Below are positions 25,890 through 37,372 of a stretch of 64,000 bases of DNA, piece by piece. Source of the stretch: Pseudomonas thivervalensis (GTDB lineage Bacteria; Pseudomonadota; Gammaproteobacteria; Pseudomonadales; Pseudomonadaceae); contig NZ_LHVE01000004.1 in assembly GCF_001269655.1 (NCBI RefSeq), forward strand, positions 124,001 through 188,000, in the 5' to 3' direction. How positions within the stretch are numbered: the stretch's first letter is position 1; each line of letters opens with the position of its first letter. The position numbers were made by a program, and so were the translations under genes. The notes beneath the pieces are model-generated. The model saw nothing but the letters and a program-made list of their open reading frames with translations. It was not told where the DNA came from and did not search any database.

Positions 25890-27425
25890 CTACCGAGCCT
25901 TTTCGTCCCGCCCGCGCAGCAGGCGATTGGGCATCGCCACCGCCGCGGCCAACCCCAGCAGCGACACCGCCGCGCTGATCAACAGCAAATGCCGGAACGT
26001 CGCCTGCAATGCCTGGCGCAAGGCGTTCTGCGCCTCGCCCGGGGCAGCGTTGAGGCCGTCCAGCAGGACGTTGCCGGAATGCCCTTCGCCGATCAGCGAC
26101 GAGCCGGCGAGCCGAGCGAAGCTTGAATCCTGCAGCAAGGCCAGCAGCAACGCCGACATCAGGGCCACGCCCACCGCGCCGCCGAGGGAGCGGAACAAGT
26201 TGGTGGTGCTGGTGGCGACGCCAATGTCCTGTTGCTGCACGGCGTTTTGCGAGCCCACCAGCGACGTGGGGAACTGCATGCCGGAGGCGATGCCGCTGAG
26301 CAGCATGAACAGGCTGCTGAGCCAGAACGCATCAGGCGCCGTGAAGGCCATGCCGAGGATGGCGAACGGAAAGAGCAAGGCACCGCTGAGGATCATCGGT
26401 TTGTAGCGCCCCGTGACCGAGGTCCGGCGGCCGGCGAAATACGCGCCGATCGGCAACCCTATTGCCAGCGGCAACAAGTGCAAGGCCGCGCTGTCGGCAC
26501 CGGCGCCGGTCACGCTCTGGAAGCGCAACGGCACCAGCACTGTCAGGGAAATCGCCTGGAAACTGGTGAAAAACACCGTGCACCAGCACAGCACCGCACT
26601 GCGGTTGGCGAACAGGTGCATTGGCAGCAACGGTTCCCGGGCTCGGCGCTCGTGCCAGGCGAACACCGCCAGCGCTACCCCCGCGCAACCCAGCAACCCC
26701 AGCACTTCATGGCTGTACCAGGCATGGCCTTGGCCAACCTGGGTGATCCCCAGCAACAACGCCGTCAGGCCGATGATCAGCAACACGGTGCCCAGGTAAT
26801 CGATGATCGGCGTGCGTTGCGGCACCGGCAGCCCAACCAAGGTGCGTCGGGCCACCCACCAGGCCACGAGGCCCAGCGGCAGGTTGATCCAGAACACCCA
26901 GCGCCACGACAGGTATTCGGTCATGTAGCCGCCGAGCACCGGCCCGGCCACGCTGGCCACCGCGTACATGCTGCTGAAATACCCTTGGTAGCGGCCCCGC
27001 TCGCGGGGCGGGATGATGTCGCCGATGATCGCCTGACTCACCGAAATCATCCCACCGGCGCCGATGCCCTGGAGAATCCGCGCGAGCACCAGTTGCTCCA
27101 TGTTTTGCGCCAGGCCACAGAACAGCGAGGCCAGGGTAAACAGCCCCATGCCGAACAGCATCAGCGGACGGCGACCGTAGAGGTCGCCGAGCTTGCCGTA
27201 GATCGGCACCGCCACGGTCATGGCGACCATGTAGCCGGAAATCACCCAGGCCAGCAGGCTGACGTCGGCAAATTGCGCGGAGATGGCCGGCATCGACACG
27301 GCGACGATGGTCTGGTCCAACGCACCCAGGAATATCGCCAGCATCAGGGCCACCAGCACGCTGCGGATGGCCGGTTTCGGGGCTTGGAGCGTATTGAGCT
27401 GAGTCACGGCAGAACCTGCGGGCAT
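25890..27425 (-). CDS. MFS drug-efflux transporter, DHA2 (EmrB/QacA) family, 14 TM
   Basis: The 511-residue inner-membrane protein has the 14-helix DHA2 layout. Motif D1-like FLGALDQTIVAVSMPAISAQF in helix 1, motif A GKLGDLYGRRPLMLFGMGLF in loop 2-3, and motif C GPVLGGYMTEYLSWRWVFWINLP in helix 5 are all readable. Such proteins export lipophilic cations, aromatic acids or antibiotics by proton antiport. It starts 51 bases after the pobA stop on the same strand, so it may be cotranscribed with pobA and export or import an aromatic compound, but that is inference. No MFP partner is present. Confidence 0.85.
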   Translation of the reverse strand: MPAGSAVTQLNTLQAPKPAIRSVLVALMLAIFLGALDQTIVAVSMPAISAQFADVSLLAWVISGYMVAMTVAVPIYGKLGDLYGRRPLMLFGMGLFTLASLFCGLAQNMEQLVLARILQGIGAGGMISVSQAIIGDIIPPRERGRYQGYFSSMYAVASVAGPVLGGYMTEYLSWRWVFWINLPLGLVAWWVARRTLVGLPVPQRTPIIDYLGTVLLIIGLTALLLGITQVGQGHAWYSHEVLGLLGCAGVALAVFAWHERRAREPLLPMHLFANRSAVLCWCTVFFTSFQAISLTVLVPLRFQSVTGAGADSAALHLLPLAIGLPIGAYFAGRRTSVTGRYKPMILSGALLFPFAILGMAFTAPDAFWLSSLFMLLSGIASGMQFPTSLVGSQNAVQQQDIGVATSTTNLFRSLGGAVGVALMSALLLALLQDSSFARLAGSSLIGEGHSGNVLLDGLNAAPGEAQNALRQALQATFRHLLLISAAVSLLGLAAAVAMPNRLLRGRDEKAR

Positions 27426-27476
27426 CGCGCCAAAGAGGCGAATGGGACGAAGCCCGCAGTTTAAGTCGATAGGCGG

Positions 27477-28712
<1,236 letters not shown>

Positions 28713-28842
28713 TTATTAGAAATCGAGTGCCTGCATTTTTCGCTTGCGGACCTGTCAGTTGAAGGGGAAAACTGAGCCGATACCTGTTCTTTTCGCCAAT
28801 CGGTGCGATTATCGCCCGCAACCCCAGGCCCGGATCCACGTT

Positions 28843-29736
28843 ATGAAAAAACCTGACCTGCCTTCGATCCCGGTGTTCAAGCTCTACGGCGAGAGCCAGG
28901 AATGGCCGACGCCGGACCTGTTGCACTGCGAGACCATCTCCAAGCGCAGCCGCGAGCATCAATGGGAAATCAAGCCCCATCGGCACGCCGACCTGTGCCA
29001 GTTGTTGTTTGTTTTCAAGGGCCAGGCGGAGTTGGAAATCGAAGGCCGGCGCACCCAGCTCACCGAGCCGACCGTGCAGATCCTGCCGCCGCTGTCGGTC
29101 CATGGTTTTCGTTTTTCCGAGGATGTGGAAGGGTACGTGGTGACGTTGGCGGCGCCGCTGGTCACGCACCTGCAAGCGCAGCTTGGGCATTCGGTCAACG
29201 TGCTGGCCCAGGCCGAAAGCTACCCCGCCCTCGAGAATGCCGAGTACCTCAACAGCCTGTTCAGCGCCTTGCAGAATGAGTACATGGGGCATCAGCCGGC
29301 CCGGGAAATGCTGATGCATGCGCTGGTCAGCGTGATCATGGTCTGGGTCAGCCGCCAGGTGATGCAGCGACACACCCAGGCCCAGCGCCCGCAACGGGCC
29401 CGGGAGTACCTCAACGGCTTCATTCAGTTGGTGGAAGAAACCTATCGCGAGCACGTCAAGGTCGAAGACCTGGCCCATCGCCTGGGCATCTCCGTGTCGC
29501 ACCTCAACGGCACCTGCCGGGAACTGGCGGGGCAACCGGCGTTGCAGATCATGCATGAGCGTCAGTTGCTGGAGGCCAAGCGCCTACTGACCTATACCGG
29601 CATGACCATCTACGAGATTTCCGAACTGCTCGGGTTTTCCGACCCGACCAACTTCACCCGGCTGTTTCGCCGCCGCGTCGGTATCTCGCCCAAGGCGTTC
29701 CGGGACCGGCTCAAGACCGATCGACAGGACGACTGA
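28843..29736 (+). CDS. pobR: AraC-family activator PobR
   Basis: The 297-residue protein has an N-terminal cupin ligand domain (HRHADLCQLLFVFKGQAELEIEG, VQILPPLSVHGFRFSEDVEGYVVTL) and a C-terminal double helix-turn-helix (VEDLAHRLGISVSHLNGTCRE, MTIYEISELLGFSDPTNFTRLFRRRVGISPKAFR). Divergent placement from pobA is the standard arrangement for PobR, which activates pobA in response to 4-hydroxybenzoate. The first in-frame GTG/ATG choices upstream would add 33 residues of non-homologous sequence; ATG at 28843 is preferred. Confidence 0.92.
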   Translation: MKKPDLPSIPVFKLYGESQEWPTPDLLHCETISKRSREHQWEIKPHRHADLCQLLFVFKGQAELEIEGRRTQLTEPTVQILPPLSVHGFRFSEDVEGYVVTLAAPLVTHLQAQLGHSVNVLAQAESYPALENAEYLNSLFSALQNEYMGHQPAREMLMHALVSVIMVWVSRQVMQRHTQAQRPQRAREYLNGFIQLVEETYREHVKVEDLAHRLGISVSHLNGTCRELAGQPALQIMHERQLLEAKRLLTYTGMTIYEISELLGFSDPTNFTRLFRRRVGISPKAFRDRLKTDRQDD

Positions 29737-29743
29737 CCACGTC

Positions 29744-29920
29744 TCAGCGCAGGGCGTTCAGGGTTGCGCTGTGGGGGATGCAGCGTTCGTAGTTGCAGCT
29801 GGCGTATTCACGGGGCAATTGCCTGGCCTGCTCGACCCGGTAGGCCGCCGTGCCATACAGCGCAAGCGTAGCGGCGCAGGTGAGGAACATGGCGAGGCGT
29901 CTTCTTGTTTTGATGTTCAT
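29744..29920 (-). CDS. Small membrane or secreted protein of unknown function (58 aa)
   Basis: The protein starts MNIKTRRRLAMFLTCAATLALYGTAAYRVEQ, a basic N-terminus and one hydrophobic helix that could be an anchor or an uncleaved signal. A short tail with two cysteines follows (EYASCNYERCIPHS). AGAGGTC lies at suitable distance before the ATG. I do not recognise a family. It is convergent with pobR, with only seven bases between the stops. Small size and lack of homologue recognition keep confidence moderate. Confidence 0.5.
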   Translation of the reverse strand: MNIKTRRRLAMFLTCAATLALYGTAAYRVEQARQLPREYASCNYERCIPHSATLNALR

Positions 29921-30076
29921 GGCGATGACCTCTGAACGAATACCCGGGGGTACTACGTTCAGCATAGGTCAGCTATAGCGAGTTGCCAGCCAGGCAGGCT
30001 TTGTGTGTAACCCGGTATTCAGACCGCTGATAACCCCTGTGGGATCCAAGCTCCCCAGGGCTGAAGCAGGGCTTCA

Positions 30077-30172
30077 TTGTGGCGAGGGAGCTTGCTCCCG
30101 CTGGGCTGCGCAGCAGCCCCAAAATGTTGCGGTCGCTGCGCAACCGAGCGGGAGCAAGCTCCCTCGCCACAG
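30077..30172. repeat. REP palindrome (TGTGGCGAGGGAGCTTGCTC family)
   Basis: Full-length copy with an inner dyad GGGCTGCGCAGCAGCCC. It lies just past the end of the arc operon and its DUF5064 gene. Confidence 0.85.
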
Positions 30173-30211
30173 GTTCACTTCATGTCAGCAGTGGCCGTGT
30201 TTCTCAACCAG

Positions 30212-30571
30212 TTACTCCAGGTGTTCCGGCTTCATCGGGTCGCCCGGCTTGACGTCCAATTGGTGGCGCACGTCTTCGAACATTTCGTCGTAGTACTTGT
30301 GCATCGAGCCGATGCTGGCGGTCTTGGGCAAGCCGTATTTCTGGGCGATGCGCGTGGCGTGGCGGGCGAAGTCGAAGGCCTGGTCCTTGGCCAGGAAAAA
30401 GGTCTCGTCCAGGCTTTTTTCTTCCACCGAGCCGTGTAGCCGGAACGACATGCCCGTGCCCTCCTTGGGGTCCCGCTCAACCTTGTAGTCGATGCACAGG
30501 TTGTAGCTGAAATCATCCTTGTTCAGCGCATGGCGTTCCATGTGCAGGTGACCGGGTTTGAACGTGGCCAT
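30212..30571 (-). CDS. DUF5064-family protein, last gene of the arc region
   Basis: The 119-residue protein begins MATFKPGHLHMERHALNKDDF and contains LCIDYKVERDPKEGTGMSFRLHGSVEEKSLDETF, then a helical end (DFARHATRIAQKYGLP, MHKYYDEMFEDVRHQLD). This is a Pseudomonas-specific small cytoplasmic protein I know as DUF5064, without function. It starts 64 bases after arcC on the same strand without a terminator between, so it is likely transcribed with arcDABC. An upstream in-frame ATG at 30703 lies inside arcC and is rejected. Confidence 0.75.
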   Translation of the reverse strand: MATFKPGHLHMERHALNKDDFSYNLCIDYKVERDPKEGTGMSFRLHGSVEEKSLDETFFLAKDQAFDFARHATRIAQKYGLPKTASIGSMHKYYDEMFEDVRHQLDVKPGDPMKPEHLE

Positions 30572-30635
30572 AAACGACTCTCCTTCGAAGGCATGGAGAA
30601 CGGCAGACACCGCGCCTGCCGCATAAGTTTTCCCG

Positions 30636-31565
30636 TTATCGATAAACAATTCCCGGCGTCGCCGTGCTGATGCGCGTGCCGGCAGTGCCCTGGACGATAG
30701 CATCGATGTCCGACAGCGACCCGATCACCGCGATCTTGCCCGTGTTGCGCGCGAATTCACAGGCGGCCTGCACCTTCGGCCCCATGGAGCCGGCGGCGAA
30801 GCCGAGCCGTTCCAGTTCGTCGGGGTGGGCCTGGGCGATGGCTTTCTGGGTCGGCTTGCCGAAGTCGATGAACGCGGCGTTGACGTCGGTGGCAATCACC
30901 AGCAGATCGCTTTCCAGTTGTTCAGCCAGCAGCGCCGAGCACAGGTCCTTGTCGATCACCGCTTCCACGCCCTGCAGCTTGCCGTCGGCATCGTACATCG
31001 TCGGGATGCCGCCACCGCCGGCGCAAATCACGATACTGCCTTTTTCCAGCAGCCATTTGATCGGGCGGATTTCAAAGATGCGCTTGGGCCTGGGGCTTGC
31101 GACCACGCGACGGAACTTGTCGCCGTCCGGGGCGATGGCCCAGCCTTTTTCGGCGGCCAGTTTCTGTGCCTCTTCCTGGCTGTAGACCGGGCCGATGGGC
31201 TTGGTGGGGGTTTGGAAGGCCGGGTCGTTGGCGTCCACTTCGACCTGGGTCAGGAGCGTGGCGAAGGGGACTTCGAAGTCCAGCAGATTGCCCAGCTCCT
31301 GTTCGATGATGTAGCCGATCATGCCCTCGGTTTCGGCGCCGAGCACGTCCAGCGGGTATGGCGTGACCGAGGTGTAGGCCGCCGCCTGCAACGACAGCAG
31401 GCCGACCTGCGGGCCGTTGCCGTGGGCGATGACCAGTTGGTTGCCAGGGTGGATCTTGGCGATCTGTTCGGTCGCGGTGCGGATGTTGCTGCGTTGATTG
31501 TCTGCGGTCATGGGTTCACCCCGACGCAGGAGGGCGTTACCGCCCAGGGCAACGACGATGCGCAT
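30636..31565 (-). CDS. arcC: Carbamate kinase
   Basis: ArcC transfers the phosphate of carbamoyl phosphate to ADP, the ATP-yielding last step of the arginine deiminase pathway. The 309 residues carry the amino-acid-kinase fold: [44 protein letters not shown] and [15 protein letters not shown], ending [14 protein letters not shown]. It is the fourth gene of arcDABC, separated from arcB by 168 bases that hold a REP palindrome, which may lower or stabilise its part of the transcript. Confidence 0.96.
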   Translation of the reverse strand: MRIVVALGGNALLRRGEPMTADNQRSNIRTATEQIAKIHPGNQLVIAHGNGPQVGLLSLQAAAYTSVTPYPLDVLGAETEGMIGYIIEQELGNLLDFEVPFATLLTQVEVDANDPAFQTPTKPIGPVYSQEEAQKLAAEKGWAIAPDGDKFRRVVASPRPKRIFEIRPIKWLLEKGSIVICAGGGGIPTMYDADGKLQGVEAVIDKDLCSALLAEQLESDLLVIATDVNAAFIDFGKPTQKAIAQAHPDELERLGFAAGSMGPKVQAACEFARNTGKIAVIGSLSDIDAIVQGTAGTRISTATPGIVYR

Positions 31566-31609
31566 GGTGTTGTCCTTTCAAAAATGGATCGAACAATGCA
31601 GTTCCCCCT

Positions 31610-31698
31610 GTTGGAGCGAGCTTGCTCGCGATGGCGGCGTGTCTGTCGAATGCAATGTCGCCTGTGACTCCGCTATCGCGAGCAAGCTCGCTCCCACA
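31610..31698. repeat. REP palindrome inside the arc operon
   Basis: TTGGAGCGAGCTTGCTCGCG and CGCGAGCAAGCTCGCTCCCA arms between arcB and arcC. The first two bases of the left arm (TT for GT) are altered. Confidence 0.85.
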
Positions 31699-31733
31699 GT
31701 GAGGAACTCTTCAACAGGGGACCGGGCTGGGGT

Positions 31734-32744
31734 TTAAATATCCGCCAGCGCCGCCACCAGGATCGCCTTGATGGTGTGCATGCGGTTTTCCGCCTGCTCG
31801 AAGGCGATGTTGGCCGGGGATTCGAAGACCTCTTCGGTCACTTCCACACCGTTGGCCAGGTTCGGATAACGCGCGGCGATGTCCTTGCCGACCTTGGTTT
31901 CGCTGTTATGGAACGCCGGCAGGCAGTGCATGAACTTCACCCGTGGGTTACCCGAGGCTTTCATCATGTGTGCGTTGACCTGGTAGGGCAGCAACTGCTC
32001 GATGCGTTCATCCCAGGCTTCCACCGGCTCGCCCATGGACACCCAGATGTCGGTGTGGATGAAATCCACGCCCCTGACGGCTTCCTTCGGGTCTTCGGTG
32101 ATGGTCAGGCGCGCGCCACTTTCGGCGGCGAAGGCCTGGCACTGGTCGATGAAATCCTGATGTGGCCACAAGGCTTTTGGCGCGCCGATGCGCACGTCCA
32201 TGCCCAGTTTGGCGCCGATCATCAGCAGCGAATTGCCCATGTTGTAGCGGGCATCGCCCAGGTAGGCGTAGCTGATGTCATGCAGCGGCTTGTCGCTGTG
32301 TTCGCGCATGGTCAGGGTGTCGGCGATCATTTGGGTGGGGTGGAATTCGGCGGTCAGGCCGTTGAACACCGGCACCCCGGCGAACTTCGCCAGCTCCTCG
32401 ACAATCTCCTGCTCGAAGCCACGGTATTCGATGGCGTCGAACATCCGCCCCAGGACTCGGGCGGTGTCTTTCATGCTTTCCTTGTGGCCGATCTGCGACG
32501 ACACCGGGTCGATGTAGGTGACGTGGGCGCCCTGGTCATGGGCGGCGACTTCGAAGGCGCAGCGGGTGCGGGTCGAGGTTTTCTCGAAGATCAGCGCGAT
32601 GTTCTTGCCCTTGAGGTGCGGCTGTTCGGTGCCGGTGTACTTGGCACGCTTGAGGTCTCGGGACAGGTCCAGCAGAAAGTGCAGCTCGCGGTTGGTGTGG
32701 TGCATCAGACTCAGCAGGCTGCGGTTGCGCATGTTGAACGCCAT
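31734..32744 (-). CDS. arcB: Ornithine carbamoyltransferase, catabolic
   Basis: ArcB splits citrulline with phosphate into ornithine and carbamoyl phosphate. The 336-residue length and [19 protein letters not shown] opening are those of the catabolic enzyme. The carbamoyl phosphate loop is [12 protein letters not shown], with [20 protein letters not shown], then [12 protein letters not shown] and the ornithine-side [15 protein letters not shown] Glu that separates catabolic from anabolic enzymes cannot be judged by eye, so the assignment rests mainly on operon position between arcA and arcC. Confidence 0.95.
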   Translation of the reverse strand: MAFNMRNRSLLSLMHHTNRELHFLLDLSRDLKRAKYTGTEQPHLKGKNIALIFEKTSTRTRCAFEVAAHDQGAHVTYIDPVSSQIGHKESMKDTARVLGRMFDAIEYRGFEQEIVEELAKFAGVPVFNGLTAEFHPTQMIADTLTMREHSDKPLHDISYAYLGDARYNMGNSLLMIGAKLGMDVRIGAPKALWPHQDFIDQCQAFAAESGARLTITEDPKEAVRGVDFIHTDIWVSMGEPVEAWDERIEQLLPYQVNAHMMKASGNPRVKFMHCLPAFHNSETKVGKDIAARYPNLANGVEVTEEVFESPANIAFEQAENRMHTIKAILVAALADI

Positions 32745-32828
32745 GATGTGGATCTCCTCAGGTGTAGGTTATCCCCGGGGCCGGTCTCTGCCGTGGGGTG
32801 GAGAGCGGTGCCGGCCCCGGCTCAAAGG

Positions 32829-34085
32829 TCAGTAATCGATCGGGTCGCGGATGATCGGGCAGGTCATGCAATGGCCACCGCCCCGGCCCCGGCCCAGCTC
32901 ACTGGCGCTGATGGTGATGACTTCCACGCCAGCCTTGCGCAGCAGGGTGTTGGTGTAGGTGTTGCGGTCGTAGCCGATCACCACGCCCGGCTCCACGGCC
33001 ACCACGTTGTTGCCGTCGTCCCACTGTTCGCGTTCGGCGGCGAAGCTGTTGCCGCCGGTTTCCACCACCCGCAACGCTGGCAGCTTGAGGGCGGCGGCCA
33101 CGGTGTCGAGAAAGCTGCCGTCCTCGCGGCGCACGTCGATGCCGCCGGGCTTGCTCTCGTCAGGACGCAGGGAGAAGGCGACGATCTGGCTCACCACTTC
33201 CGGGAATACCGTGACCAGGTCGCGGTCGCAGAAGCTGAACACGGTGTCCAGGTGCATGGCGGCCCGGGATTTCGGCAAACCGGCGACAATCACCCGCTCC
33301 ACGGCCTTGTGCTTGAACAGGTTCAGCGCCAACTGGCCGATGGCCTGGCGGGACGAGCGCTCGCCCATGCCGATCAACACCACGCCATTGCCAATGGGCA
33401 TCACGTCGCCGCCTTCAAGCGTGGCGTTGCCGTGCTCCTGGTCCGGGTCGCCGTACCAGACCTGGAAGTCCGCGTGGGTGAACTCGGGGTGGAATTTGTA
33501 GATGGCGCTGGCCAGCAGGGTTTCCTGGCGCCGCGCCGGCCAGTACATCGGATTCAGGGTCACGCCGCCGTAGATCCAGCACGTGGTGTCGCGGGTGAAC
33601 TGGGTGTTGGGCAGTGGCGGCAGGATAAAGCTGGAGTGCCCGAGAAAGTCGCGGAACATCTGGATGGTCTTGCCACCGAAGCTGTCCGGCAGGTCATCGG
33701 CCGAGACGCCGCCGATCAGGAATTCGGCGATGTGGCGCGGTTCCAGGCTGCGCAGCCACGAACCCACTTCGTTCACCAGGCCCAGGCCCACCGAGTTGGC
33801 GGTGATCTTGCGTTGCAGGATCCAGTCCAGGGCTTCGGGAATGGCGACGATGTCGGTCAGCAGGTTGTGCATTTCCAGCACGTCGATGTCACGCTCGCGC
33901 AACTTGGTGACGAAATCGAAATGGTCGCGCTTGGCCTGGTTGACCCAGATCACGTCATCGAACAGCAACTCGTCGCAGTTGTTCGGGGTCAGCCGCTGGT
34001 GGGCCAGGCCTGGGGAACAGACCATGACTTTACGCAGTTTGCCGGCTTCGGAATGAACGCCGTACTTCACTTTTTCCGTGGTCAT
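32829..34085 (-). CDS. arcA: Arginine deiminase
   Basis: ArcA hydrolyses arginine to citrulline and ammonia. The 418 residues match the Pseudomonas enzyme: [35 protein letters not shown] at the start, [54 protein letters not shown], and the catalytic cysteine in [19 protein letters not shown]. It lies 31 bases after arcD and 84 bases before arcB. ATG at 34085 ([13 protein letters not shown]) is the family start. Confidence 0.97.
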   Translation of the reverse strand: MTTEKVKYGVHSEAGKLRKVMVCSPGLAHQRLTPNNCDELLFDDVIWVNQAKRDHFDFVTKLRERDIDVLEMHNLLTDIVAIPEALDWILQRKITANSVGLGLVNEVGSWLRSLEPRHIAEFLIGGVSADDLPDSFGGKTIQMFRDFLGHSSFILPPLPNTQFTRDTTCWIYGGVTLNPMYWPARRQETLLASAIYKFHPEFTHADFQVWYGDPDQEHGNATLEGGDVMPIGNGVVLIGMGERSSRQAIGQLALNLFKHKAVERVIVAGLPKSRAAMHLDTVFSFCDRDLVTVFPEVVSQIVAFSLRPDESKPGGIDVRREDGSFLDTVAAALKLPALRVVETGGNSFAAEREQWDDGNNVVAVEPGVVIGYDRNTYTNTLLRKAGVEVITISASELGRGRGGGHCMTCPIIRDPIDY

Positions 34086-34116
34086 TACACATCCTCCCGT
34101 TAAAACAATCAGCCAA

Positions 34117-35544
34117 CTACAAGGTCAGGAAGCCGTCGTAGAGCCCATAGGCCGCCACCAGGGCGCCTGCGATCACTGCGGCGAAAATCAGCTTCTCGAC
34201 AGAGGTGAAAACCGGTTTGCCCAACTCGCGCTTGGCCTTGGCGAACAGAATCGCGCCGGGGGCATAGAGCAGGGCGGAGAGCAGCAGGTACTTGATCCCG
34301 CCGGCATACAGCAGCCACACCGCGTAGATCAGGGCGATGGCGCCGATGACCAGGTCTTTGCGGCGCTCGGCCAGGGCGTTTTCATAGCTCTCGCCGCGCA
34401 CCGCCAGCAGCAGCGCGTAGGCCGCCGACCAGAGGTAGGGCACCAGGATCATTGAGGTGGCGAGATAGATCAGTGACAGGTAAGTGCTGGCCGAGAACAG
34501 GGTGATGACCAGGAACAGCTGGACCATCGCGTTGGTCAGCCACAGGGCGTTGGCCGGTACGTGGTTGGCGTTCTCCCGGCGCAGGAACTCGGGCATGGTG
34601 TGGTCTTTGGCGGCGGCGAACATGATCTCGGCGCACAGCAGCACCCAGGACAGCAGGGCGCCGAGCAGCGAGATGATCAGGCCGACACTGATCAGCACCG
34701 CGCCCCAATGCCCGACGACATGCTCCAGCACCGCGGCCATGGACGGGTTCTGCAACTTCGCCAATTCAGGCTGGGTCATGATGCCCAGGGACAGCACGTT
34801 CACCAGCACCAGGAACAGCAGCACGGTGATGAAGCCAATCACGGTGGCCTTGCCGACGTCGCTGCGTTTCTCGGCGCGGGCGGAAAAAATACTCGCGCCC
34901 TCGATGCCGATGAACACCCACACGGTGACCAGCATCATGTGCCGCACCTGGTTCATCACGCTGCCCAGGTCCGGGTTCTTCACGCCCCAGATGTCAGCGG
35001 TGAAGATTTCGAGCTTGAAGGCGAACAGCGCGATCAGCACGAACAGCACCAACGGCACGACCTTGGCCACGGTGGTGACGAGGTTGATGAACGCGGCTTC
35101 CTTGATGCCGCGCAGCACCAGGAAATGCACCGCCCACAGCAGCACGGAGGCGCCGATCACCGCCGCGACGGTATTGCCTTCGCCAAAGATCGGGAAGAAG
35201 TAGCCCAAAGTGCTGAACAGCAGCACGAAGTAACCGACGTTGCCCAGCCAGGCGCTGATCCAATAGCCCCAGGCGGAAGAAAAACCCATGTAGTCGCCGA
35301 ACCCGGCCTTGGCGTAGGCATACACACCGCCGTCCAGATCGGGCTTGCGGTTGGCCAGGGTCTGGAACACGAAGGCCAGGGTCAACATGCCGACGGCGGT
35401 AATCGCCCAGCCGATCAGCACGGCACCGACATCGGCACTGGCCGCCATGTTTTGTGGCAAGGAGAAGATTCCGCCGCCGATCATGGAACCGACCACCAAT
35501 GCAACCAACGCACCCAATCGAAGTTTTCCGGGGGTATCAGACAT
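34117..35544 (-). CDS. arcD: Arginine/ornithine antiporter (first copy)
   Basis: ArcD exchanges external arginine for ornithine across the inner membrane. The 475-residue protein has 12-13 membrane segments and starts with the APC-family [52 protein letters not shown] and [22 protein letters not shown] follow. It is the first gene of arcDABC. The frame can be extended by 33 bases, but [11 protein letters not shown] is the family start. An ANR-type box lies 63 bases upstream at class II spacing from a TAGCCT -10 candidate, fitting oxygen-limited induction. Confidence 0.95.
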   Translation of the reverse strand: MSDTPGKLRLGALVALVVGSMIGGGIFSLPQNMAASADVGAVLIGWAITAVGMLTLAFVFQTLANRKPDLDGGVYAYAKAGFGDYMGFSSAWGYWISAWLGNVGYFVLLFSTLGYFFPIFGEGNTVAAVIGASVLLWAVHFLVLRGIKEAAFINLVTTVAKVVPLVLFVLIALFAFKLEIFTADIWGVKNPDLGSVMNQVRHMMLVTVWVFIGIEGASIFSARAEKRSDVGKATVIGFITVLLFLVLVNVLSLGIMTQPELAKLQNPSMAAVLEHVVGHWGAVLISVGLIISLLGALLSWVLLCAEIMFAAAKDHTMPEFLRRENANHVPANALWLTNAMVQLFLVITLFSASTYLSLIYLATSMILVPYLWSAAYALLLAVRGESYENALAERRKDLVIGAIALIYAVWLLYAGGIKYLLLSALLYAPGAILFAKAKRELGKPVFTSVEKLIFAAVIAGALVAAYGLYDGFLTL

Positions 35545-35606
35545 GTGTGAGACTCCAATGCAGGAGAAGAGAGTCAACAGGCTAAGTCGATTTGGAATTT
35601 GAATAG

Positions 35607-35620
35607 CTGATCTGGATCAG
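35607..35620. promoter_or_regulatory. ANR box of the arcDABC promoter
   Basis: CTGATCTGGATCAG is a dyad close to TTGAT-N4-ATCAA. On the minus strand exactly 22 bases separate it from TAGCCT, the distance expected when ANR is centred at -41.5. In P. aeruginosa ANR controls arcDABC from the same place. The remaining 300 bases up to the second arcD show an AT-rich stretch and no clear second box; TTGATTTCCACTGA at 35756 is only a weak match. Confidence 0.75.
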
Positions 35621-35917
35621 TGCATGGCAACATTCCATTGTTAATGAAGGGGTTGACGCGTCCATTGGGGGCGTAAAGTTGCTCGGAAGGCCTATTCCAT
35701 AGGGTTCATGGCAGGGTTGTGACAATTTGCGTTCCCGTAGGATTATTCACGCTAGTTGATTTCCACTGAGTCGCAACTATTTTGAAGGTCACTGTCTTGG
35801 CGTTTTTTATTTAGTGTCATTGGATAAGGGTCGATAAATAAGGCAACGGACTTTGCATGGCAGGCGTTATTCAAAAACGCTATGAACCTTTATTTAATTA
35901 TTAAATAGCGAGGGGAA

Positions 35918-37345
35918 ATGTCGCCACCGATAGAAAAGTTGCCACTGGGCGCATTGGTCGCACTGGTGGTGGGGTCGATGATCGGTGGCGGGATCTTTTC
36001 CCTGCCGCAAAACGTCGCGGCTCGGGCCGATGTCGGTGCGGTGTTGATCGGCTGGGCCATCACCGCCGTCGGCATGTTGACCCTGGCCTTCGTGTTCCAG
36101 ACCCTGGCCAATCGCAAACCGGCATTGGACTCGGGTGTCTATGCCTATGCCAAGGCCGGGTTCGGTGACTACATGGGTTTCTCGTCCGCCTGGGGTTATT
36201 GGATCAGCGCCTGGATGGGCAATGTCGGTTACTTCGTGCTGCTGTTCAGCACCTTGGGGTATTTCTTCCCGGTGTTCGGCCAAGGCAACACGCCGGTGGC
36301 CATCGGTTGTGCATCGTTACTGTTGTGGGCCGTGCATTTCCTGGTATTGCGCGGCATCAAGGAGGCGGCATTCATCAACCTGGTGACCACCGTGGCCAAG
36401 GTCGTGCCGCTGTTGATGTTCATCGTCCTGGCCGCCGTGGCCTTCAAGGCCGAGGTGTTCACCCGCGATATCTGGGGCGCAATGAGCCCGGACCTGGGCA
36501 GCGTGATGGACCAGGTCCGGCACATGATGCTGGTCACGGTGTTCGTGTTCATCGGTATCGAAGGTGCCAGCGTGTATTCGGCGCGGGCGCAGAAACGTGC
36601 GGACGTGGGGCGGGCGACGGTGATCGGTTTTCTCGGCGTCCTGGCGTTGCTGGTGCTGGTGAATGTGTTGTCCTTGGGTGTGATGAGCCAGCCGGAATTG
36701 GCGCAGTTGCAGAACCCATCCCTGGCTGGCGTGCTGGAGCACGTTGTCGGGCCTTGGGGCGCCTTGCTGATCAGTTTGGGCCTGGCGGTGTCGCTGCTGG
36801 GGGCGCTGCTGTCCTGGGCACTGTTGTGTGCCGAGATTCTCTACGCCACCGCCCGGGACAAGACCATGCCGGCATTTCTGACCAAGGAAAATGCCAACCA
36901 TGCGCCAGTCAACGCGCTGTGGCTGACCAATGGCATGATCCAGTTGTTCTTGTTGATCACGCTGTTTTCCGCCGGCACCTACACCAGCCTGATCTATCTG
37001 GCCTCATCGATGATCCTGGTGCCGTACCTGTGGTCGGCCGCCTATGCGGTGCTGCTGTGCGTCCGGGGTGAAACCTACGAACGGGCCTCGGCCCGGCGCA
37101 TGAAAGACCTGTGCATCGGTGGTGTCGCGTTGTGCTACGCGGTGTGGCTGCTGTACGCCGGCGGGGTGAAATACCTGCTGCTGTCGGCGTTGTTGTATGC
37201 GCCCGGGGTGATCCTGTTTGCCCAGGCCAAGCGGGAACAGGGACAGCCGTTGTTCACCGCTGTGGAAAAGGGTGTTTTTGCCTGTGTGCTGTCCGGGGCG
37301 GGCGTGGCGGCGTATGGGTTGTACAGTGGGTTTTTGGCGTTGTGA
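35918..37345 (+). CDS. Arginine/ornithine antiporter paralogue (second arcD)
   Basis: The 475-residue protein is a close paralogue of the divergent ArcD, sharing nearly every motif ([64 protein letters not shown]). It differs in scattered positions throughout, so this is an old duplication or separate acquisition rather than a fresh copy. GAGGGG lies six bases before the ATG. It stands alone, transcribed away from arcDABC, without a clear ANR box of its own. The substrate could be arginine/ornithine or another basic amino acid pair such as lysine/cadaverine. Confidence 0.9.
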   Translation: MSPPIEKLPLGALVALVVGSMIGGGIFSLPQNVAARADVGAVLIGWAITAVGMLTLAFVFQTLANRKPALDSGVYAYAKAGFGDYMGFSSAWGYWISAWMGNVGYFVLLFSTLGYFFPVFGQGNTPVAIGCASLLLWAVHFLVLRGIKEAAFINLVTTVAKVVPLLMFIVLAAVAFKAEVFTRDIWGAMSPDLGSVMDQVRHMMLVTVFVFIGIEGASVYSARAQKRADVGRATVIGFLGVLALLVLVNVLSLGVMSQPELAQLQNPSLAGVLEHVVGPWGALLISLGLAVSLLGALLSWALLCAEILYATARDKTMPAFLTKENANHAPVNALWLTNGMIQLFLLITLFSAGTYTSLIYLASSMILVPYLWSAAYAVLLCVRGETYERASARRMKDLCIGGVALCYAVWLLYAGGVKYLLLSALLYAPGVILFAQAKREQGQPLFTAVEKGVFACVLSGAGVAAYGLYSGFLAL

Positions 37346-37372
37346 GATTCACCGCAATGCCGAGGTGAACCC

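Noticed and set aside
35756..35769. TTGATTTCCACTGA as an ANR box for the second arcD
   Set aside because: Only the left half fits; the right half has three mismatches and no -10 is at the right distance.
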